DNA of 64,000 nucleotides from Ophiosphaerella korrae. Taxonomy: Eukaryota; Ascomycota; Dothideomycetes; Pleosporales; Phaeosphaeriaceae. Location: NCBI GenBank assembly GCA_028456385.1, contig JALNQF010000058.1, positions 124,001 through 188,000 on the forward strand, in the 5' to 3' direction. Below are positions 10,642 through 21,871 of the stretch, in pieces. The translations under genes were made by a program, and so were the position numbers. Below the pieces are notes generated by a model. That model was not told the origin of the DNA, did no database searches, and saw only the letters and a list, made by a program, of their open reading frames with translations. The first letter of the stretch is position 1; every line of letters starts with the position of its first letter.

Positions 10642-13600
10642 TTATCCGCTCCATCCCATCTCAGCTCCGCCCTGCTGACCGGGTTGACCCATTCCCCGTT
10701 GTTGGGCTTGTTGTTGGGCTTGTTGCTGGGCTTGCCTCATCATCATCATCTGCTGTTGCATCTGCTGTGTATTCATCGAGTTCATGTTCATCCCCTGCAT
10801 TGCCTGCATATTCTGTAAGTTCATGCCTGACATGTTTTGCATATTCATGCCCTGCATATTTCCCATGTTCATGCCCTGCATGTTGACATTATTCATCATG
10901 CCTTGGGGTAGTTGACCGCCTTGCTGCATCGCCTGTTGACGCATGGAAAACATTTGCTGCTGGCGGTGTTGGTTTGCGCGTTGTTGTTGAAGAAGCTGTT
11001 GATATTGTTGCATTTGCATGGGGTTCTGTAGATTGTTGGGGACACCGTTGGGCATACCATTAGGCATACCATTGGCCATTTGCGTTGCCATCTGGTTCTG
11101 CATTTGACCTGTCATCTGGCCTGGCATGGCATTATTCATGAGCATCTGGTTCTGCTGGTTCTGTTCGCCGGATGACCGTTGCAGAATAGCCTGCTCTATC
11201 TGGCGTAACCGTGCCACTTCTTGCTGAGGAATGTTTTGACCAAACTGCTGCATAAGTGCCATTTTCCGTTGACTGTATTGTTGTCGTAACTGTGCCACAT
11301 TCATATTAGCAACGGTCATGCCTTGCTGGCTGCCTTGGGGAGACATTTGCTGGCCCATGTTTTGGTGGCCCATATTCTGCTGGCCCATTTGCGACATATT
11401 GCCTTGTTGTCCCAATATGGCTTGCGTTTGCTGGGCGTGTTGTTGCTGTTGTTGCTGTTGCTGCTGCTGCTGCTGCTGCTGTTGCTGTTGCTGTTGCTGT
11501 TGTTGCTGATGTTGTTGATAGAAGCGTCTAGCAAGTGTTTGCTGGTGAGCCTGAGCACTTTGGCCTTGCGGTACCCCATGTTGCCGTATATGCGCTTGAG
11601 CCTTAGCGTACGCCATTTGCTGGAGCTGACTCACTCCAGGGGACGCGCCTTGTTGTGGTTGCTGTTGCTGTTGTTGCGCTATCTGCTGTTGCTGAAGCAT
11701 ACGTTGCTGCATCACTTGATTGTGCTGCAATTGTTGCATCTGTTCTGGTGTCATGTTCTGGCCTGGTTGCGGAGTCTGTAGCATAATTGGTGTTGCTCCC
11801 TGCATAGCCATAGAAGGGCTGCTCTGGTTCATGCGAACAGGAGTTGGCGTCATGTTTCGGTTCGGCATTGAGGTGTTCATCACGGGCGTCGTTCCCTGAG
11901 CCATTTGCGGCGTGCCTGTCCTGCTTAGGTTTTGTTGTTGGCTAATAGAACGGGCCATTTGCTGGTGCGATATAGCAGAAGGTGGTCGAGCAGGACTGGC
12001 AATTGCATGATTCGATGCTGTTGGAACCATTGGTGTACCGCCCACGGGGTGAGTGCCTTGTCCACTAACACGGGGAGATGCAGATGCGGGGGCCATTGGT
12101 GTGGCATTCCGAACAATTGGTGAGAACTGAGGTTGCGTGGCTGATTGAGGAGTTTGATTCATCTGTGCAGCAGTCAAATTTGCCAATTGTTGTGCTTGAG
12201 TGGCAGCGCGTGCAACTTCATTCTGCTGCAGCTGGAGTTGCTGGTTCTGTTGCACCTGTTGTGCTACTTGTTGTTGACGCATGAGTGTTTGTTGCCTCTC
12301 TTGTTCAGCCTGCTGCCTGCTAGCCTCTAGGTCCCGTCTCTTTTGCGCCTCTGCTTCTATTTGGGCCTGTCTCTTGGCTTGGTTGACGCGAGCATCTTCT
12401 TCCTTCTTTCGCCGCTCTGATTCTTCATGGTTCGCCTTGATAGTGGCAAGCGTCTTGAAGCGAGAGAAGTTTTGTGGATTGGTCGTGGTACGAGCTCCGC
12501 CTTCGTCGCCCCCAGTGGCGTTGGCAGCCATGTTGGCCTGCTGTTCGTCGCCTGCGAGCAGGAAGCGCTGAGTTGCAGCGGCCTCGGCCTCGTCGGCTTG
12601 CAGTTCGGCAGTTGTCCTCTTACGGGTCTTGCGGGCTGGTGCTTCGTTCTTGTTGTTTGGATGTGTGATGGCGCCAATCAGCGCAAGTGACTCTTCGAAG
12701 GACTTGGTTGGCTCGAGGTACAGTTTGGGGCAAGTTGCGTTGTAGAACTCGGCCTCGAATTCGTAAATGTTGCTGTCATCCAGCACCATCTTCTGGCGCT
12801 TCGGACTGGGCCCAGTAGGAAAGGAAGGGGTCGGGGGCACGGCGGTTATGGGCGTGGGTGGGAGGCCGCCCGCGCGTCCAGCAGCCTGCATTCTCTTCAT
12901 GGTGGCCATGTCCGGCATTGGCGTGGTGGCCAGTATCTGGATGTCGGCCAGATGGGACTGGGGAGTTGGGAACAAGACTGTAGTCCAGACCTTTGGCTTG
13001 CCCGGCTGCTTCTGGGCGGCGCCGTTCTGGGCGGGGGCAGGCATGTTCTCCTTGTCTTCCTTGTTGCCGGCCTCTTTGGCGGGGGCGTCGGTCGTCTTGG
13101 GCTTCGCATCAGCCTTGTTGGTGGAGGGGTACGGGGCAAAGGGCGAGGGCGTGATGAAGCTGTTGTAGTTGTGGATGGAGAAGGCATTGGTGCCGCTGTC
13201 GCCCAGGCTGTTTGTGTCGTCGCGGGGCTTGGCGCCGTTGTTGCGGAAGTCGCTGATCTCGACGATCAGGCAGTTGTCGTAGAAGGGCATGTCGGTGGCG
13301 TAGAAGTCCTCGACCATGTTGTGGGGGATGGTCTTGTTCTTGACGTGCTGGAGGATCTCGCGCATGGGCGACGAGTACTCGAGCATGTCGGGCGAGTCGT
13401 TGATGCGGAAGTGCTTTTGGTGCAGGAAGATGCGCATCGAGGGCGGCTTGCCCCTGTGGCGAGCGAGGATGTCCTGCTGCGTGTAGACTGGGGACATGTT
13501 GGTTAGCCGTTGCCGTGGCAGTGATGCTAGTAGTGCAAGACGGCCTTACCATAGCGCTTGGTGTCCTGCTTTGCGCCCTCGTCCTCCATGTTGCTTGGGC

Positions 13601-13691
13601 GAGCGGCCGCACGCGCAACGCCAGGTCGCTGAGACTCGCGGCGCACACGCAGCGCCTGCGAAGGGCGGGCAGCGGCGATGGCGCCCGACAT
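10642..13691 (-). CDS. SPT20: SAGA complex subunit Spt20
   Basis: Two exons (13691-13550, 13487-10642) give 995 residues. Splicing the 62-nt intron joins RY to VYTQQDILARHRGK, recovering the N-terminus seen in filamentous fungi (ARPSQ...RRESQRP). The Spt20 family domain starts near residue 50 (SSPMREILQHVKNKTIPHNM, then FYDNCLIVEI). A Lys/Glu/Gln coiled coil lies around 390-480. The C-terminal half is extremely Gln/Met/Asn-rich with an uninterrupted glutamine run near 706-732. Spt20 scaffolds the SAGA histone acetyltransferase/coactivator and links SAGA to TBP-dependent transcription. The first in-frame ATG is 13691; an upstream GTG-initiated extension was not used. Confidence 0.9.
11436..11513 (-). 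repeat. CAG/CAA polyglutamine repeat in SPT20
   Basis: Mixed CTG/TTG triplets on the plus strand encode about 25 consecutive Gln in SPT20. CAA interruptions should slow expansion. Several shorter Gln runs surround it. Confidence 0.85.
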
Positions 13692-14227
13692 GGCGGCCGT
13701 GATGGCGGTCACGTGTGGTGCTGGTGGTGAGGATGGCGGCAGTGGTGGTGGTGATGGAAATGGCAGTGGCTACGCTCGTGGATGGGGGAGGGGGGCTCGA
13801 GCGATCGAAAGAGCTTGGCGGCGTCTATCTGAGGGCAGGCGCAAAGACGCGCACACTGCCTGATGGCCTACAGCGCAATCGAAGGTAATTTTGCCTTGGG
13901 TTGTTGTTCGTGGTGGAGGCGACGCGACCTGCAACCTGCGGATGGACAACGGGGCAGACGATTCGCGAGGATGCCCTGTGACGCTTAGCGAAACCACCCG
14001 TCTGTTTCAACGTCCGTTGTCACGTGACCTCAACTCGGCTCTCTGCAGCGGCACGTCTGCCGATAGTCTTGCTGGCATTCAGAATCGAAGGGTATATTTG
14101 TGCATCGCAGCCTATTATGGGGCGCTACCAAATTCTACAAAGCTGACTTTCATCTACAAGCCCCAGGGTATCCAGTCAATTGAAGAAACCAAACTTCCTC
14201 CCACGCAAAACAACTCGTTCTCGCCGC
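13692..14227. other. SPT20 promoter and permease 3' region
   Basis: No gene seen. The 200 bases next to the SPT20 start are G/C-rich with GGTGGTGATGG-like triplets. Confidence 0.4.
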
Positions 14228-16263
14228 CTATTTGCTTCGGTGGCTGGTGATGCTGGCCCTCCTTGCCTCTAACACAGCTTCCTCGTGTGTGGGGGGGCCC
14301 TCATAATTCTTCTTGCCCCAGGCGAAATACCATGCAGTCGCAATCACAAAGAAGAAGACGAAAACGACAGATGCATAGTTCATCAGCTGCGGAGTCACGG
14401 GAAGCGTTGTCGGCATCGAGAAAAGAGGGATGGCAAGAGCAGACCAACCTGTTATGCATTAGTCAACCACAATACTTTATGTTGCAGCTGAAATACTTAC
14501 CAATAGCAACAACGTTGCAGAAAGTGCCCAGGGCTCCAAGATGGAAATCGCCCTCCTTGACATGCTGCCGGCCTCGAATGAGGGAGATGAAGATGGGAAT
14601 GGCGTAGCTCAGAGTCAGACAGATGACACCTACACCAGAGAAGGCATTGAAAGCAACCGGTGCCCCGAAATAGATGAGACCAAGGACGAGCTGGACAGCC
14701 ATGCTGAGCATCATTGCATTCAAAGGTACATCCAACTTGGGGTTAACCACCTTCCACCACTTGAAGCCTGGGATAGCACCGTCACGGGAGAAAGCCCAGG
14801 TCGCACGAGACGCGGCAGTGGTGCATCCGATGCCACAAATAAGCCCGAGGACAAGAAGAGGAATAAGTAGACCAATGGCGGCGCCGGGACCGCCGACCGC
14901 GTCCTTGATGATCGTGGGCACTGGCTGCCCAGAAAGCAGAGCCGCAAGTTTCGCCTGGTCTGGTAAAACGAAGACAAGCGGGATCAGGAAAACCAAGCCG
15001 CAAATAGTGTTGAGTGCAACGGTGCCAACCAGGGCTTTAGGCACCTGTGTGGCTGGGTGTTCGACCTCTTCACACATCCTGTAGCTGAGTCAGTAAGTGC
15101 ACAATTATAGACTGAAGTACCTTATATAGAAACGGTTGTCGCGGTGGGAAGTGGCTGCTTTGGGATTCAAGCTGCATGGGATCGGCGCATTGGAAGTTTG
15201 GCTGGGCAAAAACTACTGTCGCATAGGTACAAGGGGCATGCTCACGAGATAATCATTCCAGTTGAAGAAGTCGCATAGGCGGCGTGAAGCAATCCAACCA
15301 TGAAAGACCATCCTGGGACCCATCCGGAAAGAGTGGGATTGAATTCGGTGAAGACGTATTTGGCGTCGTGTCGGCCGTTTTTCGCAATGGCAAGGATGGT
15401 GACAATGATGGCAAGCACACCTGCAAAAGTCCAAAAGATGGCAAAAGTCTGGAATCGATGAGCAAGTCGCTGCATAGTGAGTAGAAAGAAAATCTCACAT
15501 CAAGCCAAGGTAGCCAGCGATTTCCAAGGGCAGACACCAAGTTGCATAAGAGGGTGATGGCCAGGAAGATCAGATACACCTGCCAGGCAGTTCCGGCGAA
15601 GATACCCACATCAGGCTCGGATTCGAAGACATTGATGCATGCACCGAGGAACAGGGCAGTGGCAAAGTTGACGGCGAGAGTAATAGTAATGTTTCCGACT
15701 ACAAAGGCCCAGCCACAGATCCACGACGCAATTCTGCGGTACGAGGGCGCTGCGAGCATGAAAGTCTGATAGTAGACCCCACCACTGGTAGGGTAGACGC
15801 TGGTGATCTCGCCCAGCGAAGCGGCCACACAGAGAATGATAAGAGAGACGCCGAGCCAGCCCCAGATGATGCCGACAGGCCCTGCGCAGGCGATGGGGTA
15901 GTAGAGCGTGGTTGCCAGCCCGTATGGGACCGATGCGAGGACAAAGGACATGAAGGCGACCTGGAAAGTGGAACGCGATCGCACCAGCTCCGACTTGTAG
16001 CCCATGGCCTGCAGCAGGTCGTCAGCATCATTGGGGCCGCCTCTTTCGCCAGACATGTTGTTAGTCAAGCTCAACTTGCGGCCTGGAGTTTTTTCAAAAG
16101 TGTTGCGCTGGTGAAGATCGTTTTCGGCGGCATACGCATCAGACTGCGTGCCATAGCGATAGTCGGACATGAGGGGCGTACTGCTTCCGTCCTGGGCCTG
16201 GGTAGGTTGGTCTGCGATCGCAAGTGAGGTGGTTTGTCCTTGGCGTCGAAAGCTCAGCAACAT
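14228..16263 (-). CDS. APC-superfamily amino acid/GABA permease
   Basis: Four exons (16263-15499, 15448-15246, 15078-14501, 14448-14228; introns 50, 167 and 52 nt) encode 588 residues. The hydrophilic N-terminus (about 95 residues) is followed by some twelve TM segments of the AA_permease_2 type. Diagnostic stretches include GEITSVYPTSGGVYYQ, the loop HAAYATSSTGMIISMCEEV with ATQVPKA, and GIGCTTAASRATWAFSRDGA. The APC core motifs and the closing WYFAWGKKNYEGP match fungal GABA/choline-type permeases. It should import an amino acid or related amine across the plasma membrane; substrate cannot be read from sequence. A second ATG at 16170 is an alternative start that removes 31 residues outside the conserved core. 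Confidence 0.9.
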
Positions 16264-17023
16264 AACCAGCAGGTGGGTGTGGGTGTCAGCGACTCTTCTA
16301 GTAGGACGTCAGCGAGACCAGGGTTCCGCATGGCCTTCGCATGAATTGGGTCCGCTAGACCGGGACGAGACAAGCATTCCTGCATTTTTGCCCACGCTAT
16401 CTCGATGCATGGCAGCCCGCTCTTGGCGCCTCCGTCTCCTACTCGGATACGCCTGGTAGAGTCGTGGGCTACCGAGTTAATTGCCCGATTGAGTCAGGGA
16501 GCCGTGGCGCTGGTCCACTCGAAGGCCTCTGGAATGAAACAGGTGCAGGTTCCGATGCTGCCCTCAGCGCCCTGACGATCCTTCGGCATCAAATCATCAA
16601 ATTCTCGCTCGTGCGCGAGCAAGTTGGGGCGAGGGTGAAAGTGGAACTGAGACAGTGACTAAAGGCTAGACAAAGCAGCCAATAGGGGTCGCCGGGGTCG
16701 CCATCTTGTGTTGCGCCGGTGGATGCGGGGCGCTCGTAATTCATCGCAAACATCCGGCCATGTCGCGTGCCAAATTGGCCACCAATCCCTCAGGCACGAA
16801 GCAGTGTGCTGTGAAGACACAACCAGGCCCCGGCTGCGTGGGTGGATGTGTAGCTCGATCCATGGGCAGTCCTACGTTGCTGCACGCCCTACGAATGTCA
16901 AACTACGGGTACTCACGCCGCACACCTGCATGCGGTCCAATTATTCAGTCTATAAACTGCACCCTCCCCAGCATTTGGCCTGCGTAACCGGTTACAAGAC
17001 CCTGAGCATCACTGACTTGCCCC
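16264..17023. other. Divergent promoter region
   Basis: A 760-bp interval between the permease and the dehydrogenase, which are transcribed away from each other. No RNA gene or convincing frame. Confidence 0.4.
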
Positions 17024-18074
17024 ATGCATGAAATCGTGGCACTCGAGAAACAACATCAGCCACTGCCGGCTGCCGGCTTCGACTTTCCCAACAACCTCAC
17101 TGCCTATGAGACAACCTCAACGCGTGACGAGCTCCACTCTCGCATCCGCAATGCCACTATTGTCATCACCACCACAGTGAAGCTCGACGCTGCGACACTA
17201 GACCCTACTGTGACCCCTCGACTTCAATACATCGCCGCTTCAGCAACAGGCAGCGACCATGTAGACCTCGCCGCTGCCAAAGCTCGCGGCATTCGCGTGA
17301 CAAATTGCCCAGGTGCTAATTATGACGCTGTTTCAGAGCATGCCATCAGTTTGTACTTTGCAGCAAGACGACGCACTGTGCTCTTGGACCGCAAGGTTAG
17401 AGAGCAGCCAAGTGAATGGAAAAGAGTGGGTTCTGTGAATCGCTACATGCGACTCCCTGATGGGACCCCACCCCTGACTTGCAAAGATGAGATCTTAGGA
17501 GTCATCGGGTATGGAGGATTGGGTTAGCGGACCCACCTAAGAGCCGCAATGTTAGGCTAATACCATGCTAGGAAAACGCATCGCGGATCTGGGACACGCT
17601 TTGGGAATGAATGTCCTTATCGCATCGCGTAAGGCCTCTACCACAACGCCGACAGATATAGACATCCAACGTGTGCCATTCGACGAGGTTTTGCAGCGAG
17701 CCACTGTCCTTATTCTATCACTCCCACGGAACCCAGAGACACTCAACCTCATATCTACTGCCGAGCTCACCAAGATGCACCCCTACGCTGTGCTTATCAA
17801 CATCTCTCGCGGCGGAATAGTCCACGAAGCCGCCGTCGTCCAAGCTTTGAAAGATAAGCGGATAGCAGGTTACGCAACAGATGTCTACCAGGTCGAACCT
17901 GCAGGTGGCCCAAACGACACACCCTTCCTATCTGAGCAAGCAAAGGATTTGAATATCACAATGAGTCCTCATCTCGCTTGGTTTTCACAACGCACTTTGA
18001 AAAACCTGGGCGATGTATTGAAGCAAACAATTGAAGGCTGGGCCAATGGAAAGGAGGTCAATGTAATTGCATAA
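17024..18074 (+). CDS. D-2-hydroxyacid dehydrogenase (hydroxypyruvate/glyoxylate reductase-like)
   Basis: Two exons (17024-17522, 17572-18074) encode 333 residues. The 49-nt intron interrupts the dinucleotide loop GYGGLGK, restored on splicing. The substrate domain carries ASATGSDHVDLAAAKARGI and NCPGANYDAVSEH. The NAD-binding domain has the catalytic triad in canonical context: Arg246 in NISRGGIV, Glu275 in DVYQVEP and His300 in SPHLAWFS. Members reduce 2-keto acids such as hydroxypyruvate or glyoxylate to D-2-hydroxy acids with NAD(P)H. There is no obvious targeting signal. The exact substrate is unknown; the family is clear. Confidence 0.9.
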
Positions 18075-18233
18075 CTGAGTTTGTCTCAATACTCTGTGCA
18101 GAAAATACAAGGATCAACATATGACAAAGGTCACAATGATTCCAACAAGTTAATGACATGGCAGTGTACAAAGTGTCACTCCATATCCCAAACTGTGAAT
18201 GAGCAATACAGCCACACTATTTTATCCTCTTCG

Positions 18234-18245
18234 CCCCCCCCCCCC
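18234..18245. repeat. Poly-C run (12 C)
   Basis: A homopolymer of twelve C just upstream of the zinc-ribbon gene; such runs are prone to length error. Confidence 0.9.
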
Positions 18246-18356
18246 TCTAATCTTCTACAATTCTCATTGCAAATACACCTATTGCTAACACCCGCGCAAA
18301 AATCCTACAGCGAAACTGCATACCAATAAACCAATCTCTACTTACAAAACTCCAAC

Positions 18357-18644
18357 ATGACATGGCTCTGCTGTACCTGCGGCTCCGTCGTCCCGGGCCA
18401 TGCCAGAAATGGCGAAACACCATGCTCTCGATGTGGGCACATGGCCTGTTACAACTGCGGCGATTACGAGGAACGCGGTCCTCCGTCGCCTTTACCGACC
18501 GCACGAGGAAGTGAGAAACCGGCTGCTGCTTTCCAGAGGCGCAGAGTAGGAGGCGAGCATGAGGGCGTGGAGGAGTTTAGGGGGGTGGTGAATGAGGGGT
18601 CGACATATGTGAGTGGCGGGCTGAAGAAGCAGAGTGGAGGGTGA
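18357..18644 (+). CDS. Small zinc-ribbon protein
   Basis: Single exon, 95 residues. The first 40 residues hold three CxxC-type knuckles (CCTCG, CSRCGH, CYNCG), enough for one or two structural zinc sites; the rest is Gly/Glu/Arg-rich and probably disordered. There is no signal peptide or TM segment. Short proteins of this WxCCxCG type are found in filamentous ascomycetes without known function. The ATG follows a pyrimidine-rich, A-rich leader typical of fungal starts. The evidence is limited to the Cys pattern. Confidence 0.6.
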   Translation: MTWLCCTCGSVVPGHARNGETPCSRCGHMACYNCGDYEERGPPSPLPTARGSEKPAAAFQRRRVGGEHEGVEEFRGVVNEGSTYVSGGLKKQSGG

Positions 18645-19651
18645 TGTGGGCTTGTGTGATGAGGTGAGGTAGGGAGGGTGGATATGATTGTGTACATAGA
18701 ATTAGCTATAGTCTATGTTTATAATCTAGATCAATTTCACAGTTTGGCTTTTATGATAATGATTGATGCAAGTTGTTGGGGTGTGTGGTGAGATTCGAGC
18801 ATCGTTGTACCGCGCGCCTATTGTGGTTATTTAGGTTAGATCTTCATGGTTGGCATTTGGGCCATCGATTCCCCGCTCTTCTCGTAGCCCGATATCTATC
18901 TCAAGGGTCAGCTTATCTAGTGATTAAGTAGCTGGCGTAAGGACGCGCTAACACTCGGTTTCGCCCGCCACGACCTGTCACATGCATTCGCTCTGGCCTT
19001 CGAAGGTCGCGACTACCGGCTAGAGACTCACTACCGCGAGGCTTCTTCTTGCATTGTCTGTGGTGTTTCTTAGTCTTGGTCTCACCTAGCAAGCAACGTC
19101 AAGTTGATGAATGCTATTTACAACTCCCGGCTTCACTTTTTTGAAGAATTGGATTAGGTATAATTCTATACTTTTGAAGATGGCTCTCCGTGTCATAGAG
19201 TAGCTATCAATTTCGTCAAGGTAGTAAATATCCGAGTGTTAGCGATCGCAACTTACGCATACTTCAGCATAAATCTCCCTCAGCCTACTTGTGGAGACAA
19301 TCCTCAACAGATTGATATGATATCGGAATGACGATATAGTTTTCTGTACGTCTGTTCATGATTGTCGTTCGGATTACTTGTTAGGAGTTTATTACGATGT
19401 TGACGAACCGTGCACACCTCAGTTCCATGGTTGAATCGACCACCTTTCCATGTCTCACATCCAGTTGTTCAGGTCTCGTCAAATCTACCATGTGAAAAAT
19501 GCCGCTCATTTGTTCATCATACATACTCCTTTGCCCATCTCAGAATTCGACCATAGAACAGTTTGCGGGATGAATGAGTACTTAAATTGAATATTCTAAT
19601 CGCTCTGGATTCGGCTTGAAGTCAAAATATTATCGAATCGGTAATGATACA
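18645..19651. other. AT-rich gene-free interval
   Basis: About 1 kb without a plausible frame. It may contain an unrecognised first exon of the bestrophin gene, whose N-terminus is uncertain. Confidence 0.4.
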
Positions 19652-21123
19652 ATGCGTTCGTTATTTGGATATACATGTAGGCGCATTAGTGTTTTAACGT
19701 ACTATTGCAGACCAACATTGACCTGCATTGTGCAGTCAAAAAGGACGAAATGCTACGCTCGGGGGTGCGGAAGAGAGCACGTAGTAGCCTACAAGAGCAT
19801 TTTGTGGGTATTTGATTCAAATTGGGCTAAGGGTAAACTCACATCAGTGCAGATCGGTCCACGAGACACTTCTCGACATTCAAAATGGCCTCGTGCGCTT
19901 CGAATGCATGGAAGCGTGACACCAAAGATCCTTTTACGCACGATCATCATTGGCGCCTGGACGGCCATTATCACAGCCATATCGAATAATGTGCATGAAA
20001 GTTAGACTATTGTATTTCAAAATCCAGGCCTCCACTAATTAGCTTAGTCATTGTACATCCCATTATCGCTACAGTCCTAGGTATCCTTATTGGTTTCTCA
20101 CTCAATCTACGGAGTTCTACAGCCTATGAACGTTATATGGAGGGCCGGGAAGTATGGAGTCATTTAAGATATGTTTCGGCAACGCTTGCACGTAACATCT
20201 GGATTCATGCCGAAGAAAGAAAAGGTGACCTCGGGAAGCAGGACCTTCTTGCCAAGGTTTCATTTTTGAATCTTATCGTGGCTTTTGCCGTTGCGCTTAA
20301 GCACAAAGTTCGTTTTGAGCCATATATTCAGTACGGAGATTTGAACGAGTTAGTCGCTCACCTCGATACCATGGCCCGAAATGCAGGAAGACCACCTGAG
20401 CCAAAACCGCAAGCCACGTTTATGAAGCACCTGAAAACCGTACTGAGAATGCTAGGAGAAAACCCCCGAAAGGAGTTGAAGCCAGCAAAACGCCCAGTGG
20501 GCAATTTGCCTCTCGAGATTCTTGGGTACATGGCCTCGTTCATCAAGTCAGTTAGTGATAATGGCACTTTATCATTGGGAGCCATGGAGTCAAAGGTATT
20601 AAACAATTTGCAATCTTTGGATGATATTCTTGTTACCGCAGATCGTATCTTGAACACTCCATTGCCAATTGCGTACACAATCGCCATTTCGCAAATCGCG
20701 TGGGTCTATGTCATCACTCTGCCCATTCAGCTTGTTAAGCTGCTGGGCTGGCACAATGTTCCGCTTTGCATGATCTCAGCCTACATTATCCTGGGCTTTG
20801 CCGCAATTGGTAACGAGATTGAGAACCCTTTTAGTGTGGAAGTCAACGACCTACCTTTAGATATATACTGTGCACAAATTGCATCGGATATCGCTATCAT
20901 CTCATCGAAAGCACCCGCACAACTGGAAGAATATGCGTTTCATCCGGATAACAAACCGCTTTACCCGATCAGCTCTGCCGGGGCAGAGCACTGGTCAGAT
21001 ACAAGTATGGAGGATATCCGTGATGCATCGAGAACCAGGGCATTGATAACTAAACCGGCAATGTGGAGAAGGCAGACTTTAACCCATATTAAAAAAAATG
21101 CCAAAATCGAGACTTCTCTATAG
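19652..21123 (+). CDS. Bestrophin-like (UPF0187/RFP-TM) anion channel
   Basis: Model: exons 19652-20000 and 20048-21123, 474 residues. The family core begins at GPRDTSRHSKWP and LRMHGSVTPKILL (first TM). After a 47-nt intron it continues with HPIIATVLGILIGFSLNLRS and the hallmark SSTAYERYMEGR. Later TM segments (PIAYTIAISQIAWVYVITLP, MISAYIILGFAAIG) precede the NEIENPF signature and DLPLD. The family forms pentameric, Ca2+- or voltage-regulated chloride channels in plasma or organelle membranes. The first 60 residues are atypical, so the true first exon may be different. A homopolymer of eight A at 21091-21098 precedes the stop. One further A would open a C-terminal tail that continues through a spliceable intron (21148-21225) to a stop at 21314, so a frameshift is likely here. 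Confidence 0.75.
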
Positions 21124-21637
21124 TTGAGTCAACATTAGATCAACAAGGTGTGTTTGAACATCGGACGGAACGCCGTCCACGATGAAAGGTAAACTTGTGC
21201 ATATACTAACATTTGAGATTTATAGATGAAGAAAACTTGGGAGCCATTTCTGAAAGCACCGCCGTTCAATGGGCATCTCGAAAAGTTTCATTTGGACAGC
21301 AGGAGAAGAAATGATTCGCAATATCACCGACATTTACTTATAGTTCACCATACCTAGTCTCTCCCTATTGTTACTTGCTTCATGGAATAAAACACTTCTG
21401 GAATCTTATTACTTCTAGTACCACGGCCTACTCGACAACGTAAAAATAATCCTGAACGCATGTGAATTGTAGGCAGTTTTGACCAAGATCTGAGCAACAT
21501 ATTCCCAAAGTAACGTTACTGACAACACTTCAAATCATGGTCCGTTCACACGCGTAGGACCTTGAGAAAAGGACTTCATGCCCGTTCAGTGAGTTCAAAG
21601 ATACTATTAAGAGTTTTTAAAGCTTCTTATATCTATC

Positions 21638-21665
21638 ACATACGACCATAGGGCGCTGGAATCAG
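21638..21665 (+). pseudogene. 5' fragment of a 5S rRNA gene
   Basis: The sequence ACATACGACCATAGGG followed by CGCTGGAATCAG matches the first ~28 nt of ascomycete 5S rRNA (ACATACGACCATAGGG start is strongly conserved). What follows is unrelated and AT-rich. The missing 3' part appears 1.3 kb downstream at 23009-23100, beyond the kinase gene. Confidence 0.65.
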
Positions 21666-21871
21666 ATTTTCTTATCTAATCCACCCTACTTCGAGATTCT
21701 GATTTCAGGCCTTCTGCTACGTGTGTAGCCGGAAATGGTTAACGGGGTTTAGCACAATCCTACTATTTATATCTATATTTCAGTAGAATCAAAGTGGGTG
21801 CGCTTTAGGTGATTGAAAATATGCCATTTAGTTCTCTTTTTACAACAGTGATTATCATTAATTGCATACAT

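Noticed and set aside
11318..11781. Cys- and Leu-rich plus-strand frames within SPT20
   Set aside because: They are antisense readings of the CAG/CAA repeat.
427..18644. Secondary-metabolite cluster around the FAD monooxygenase, permease and dehydrogenase
   Set aside because: No polyketide synthase, NRPS or terpene synthase is present, and housekeeping genes (RCM1, SPT20) are interspersed.
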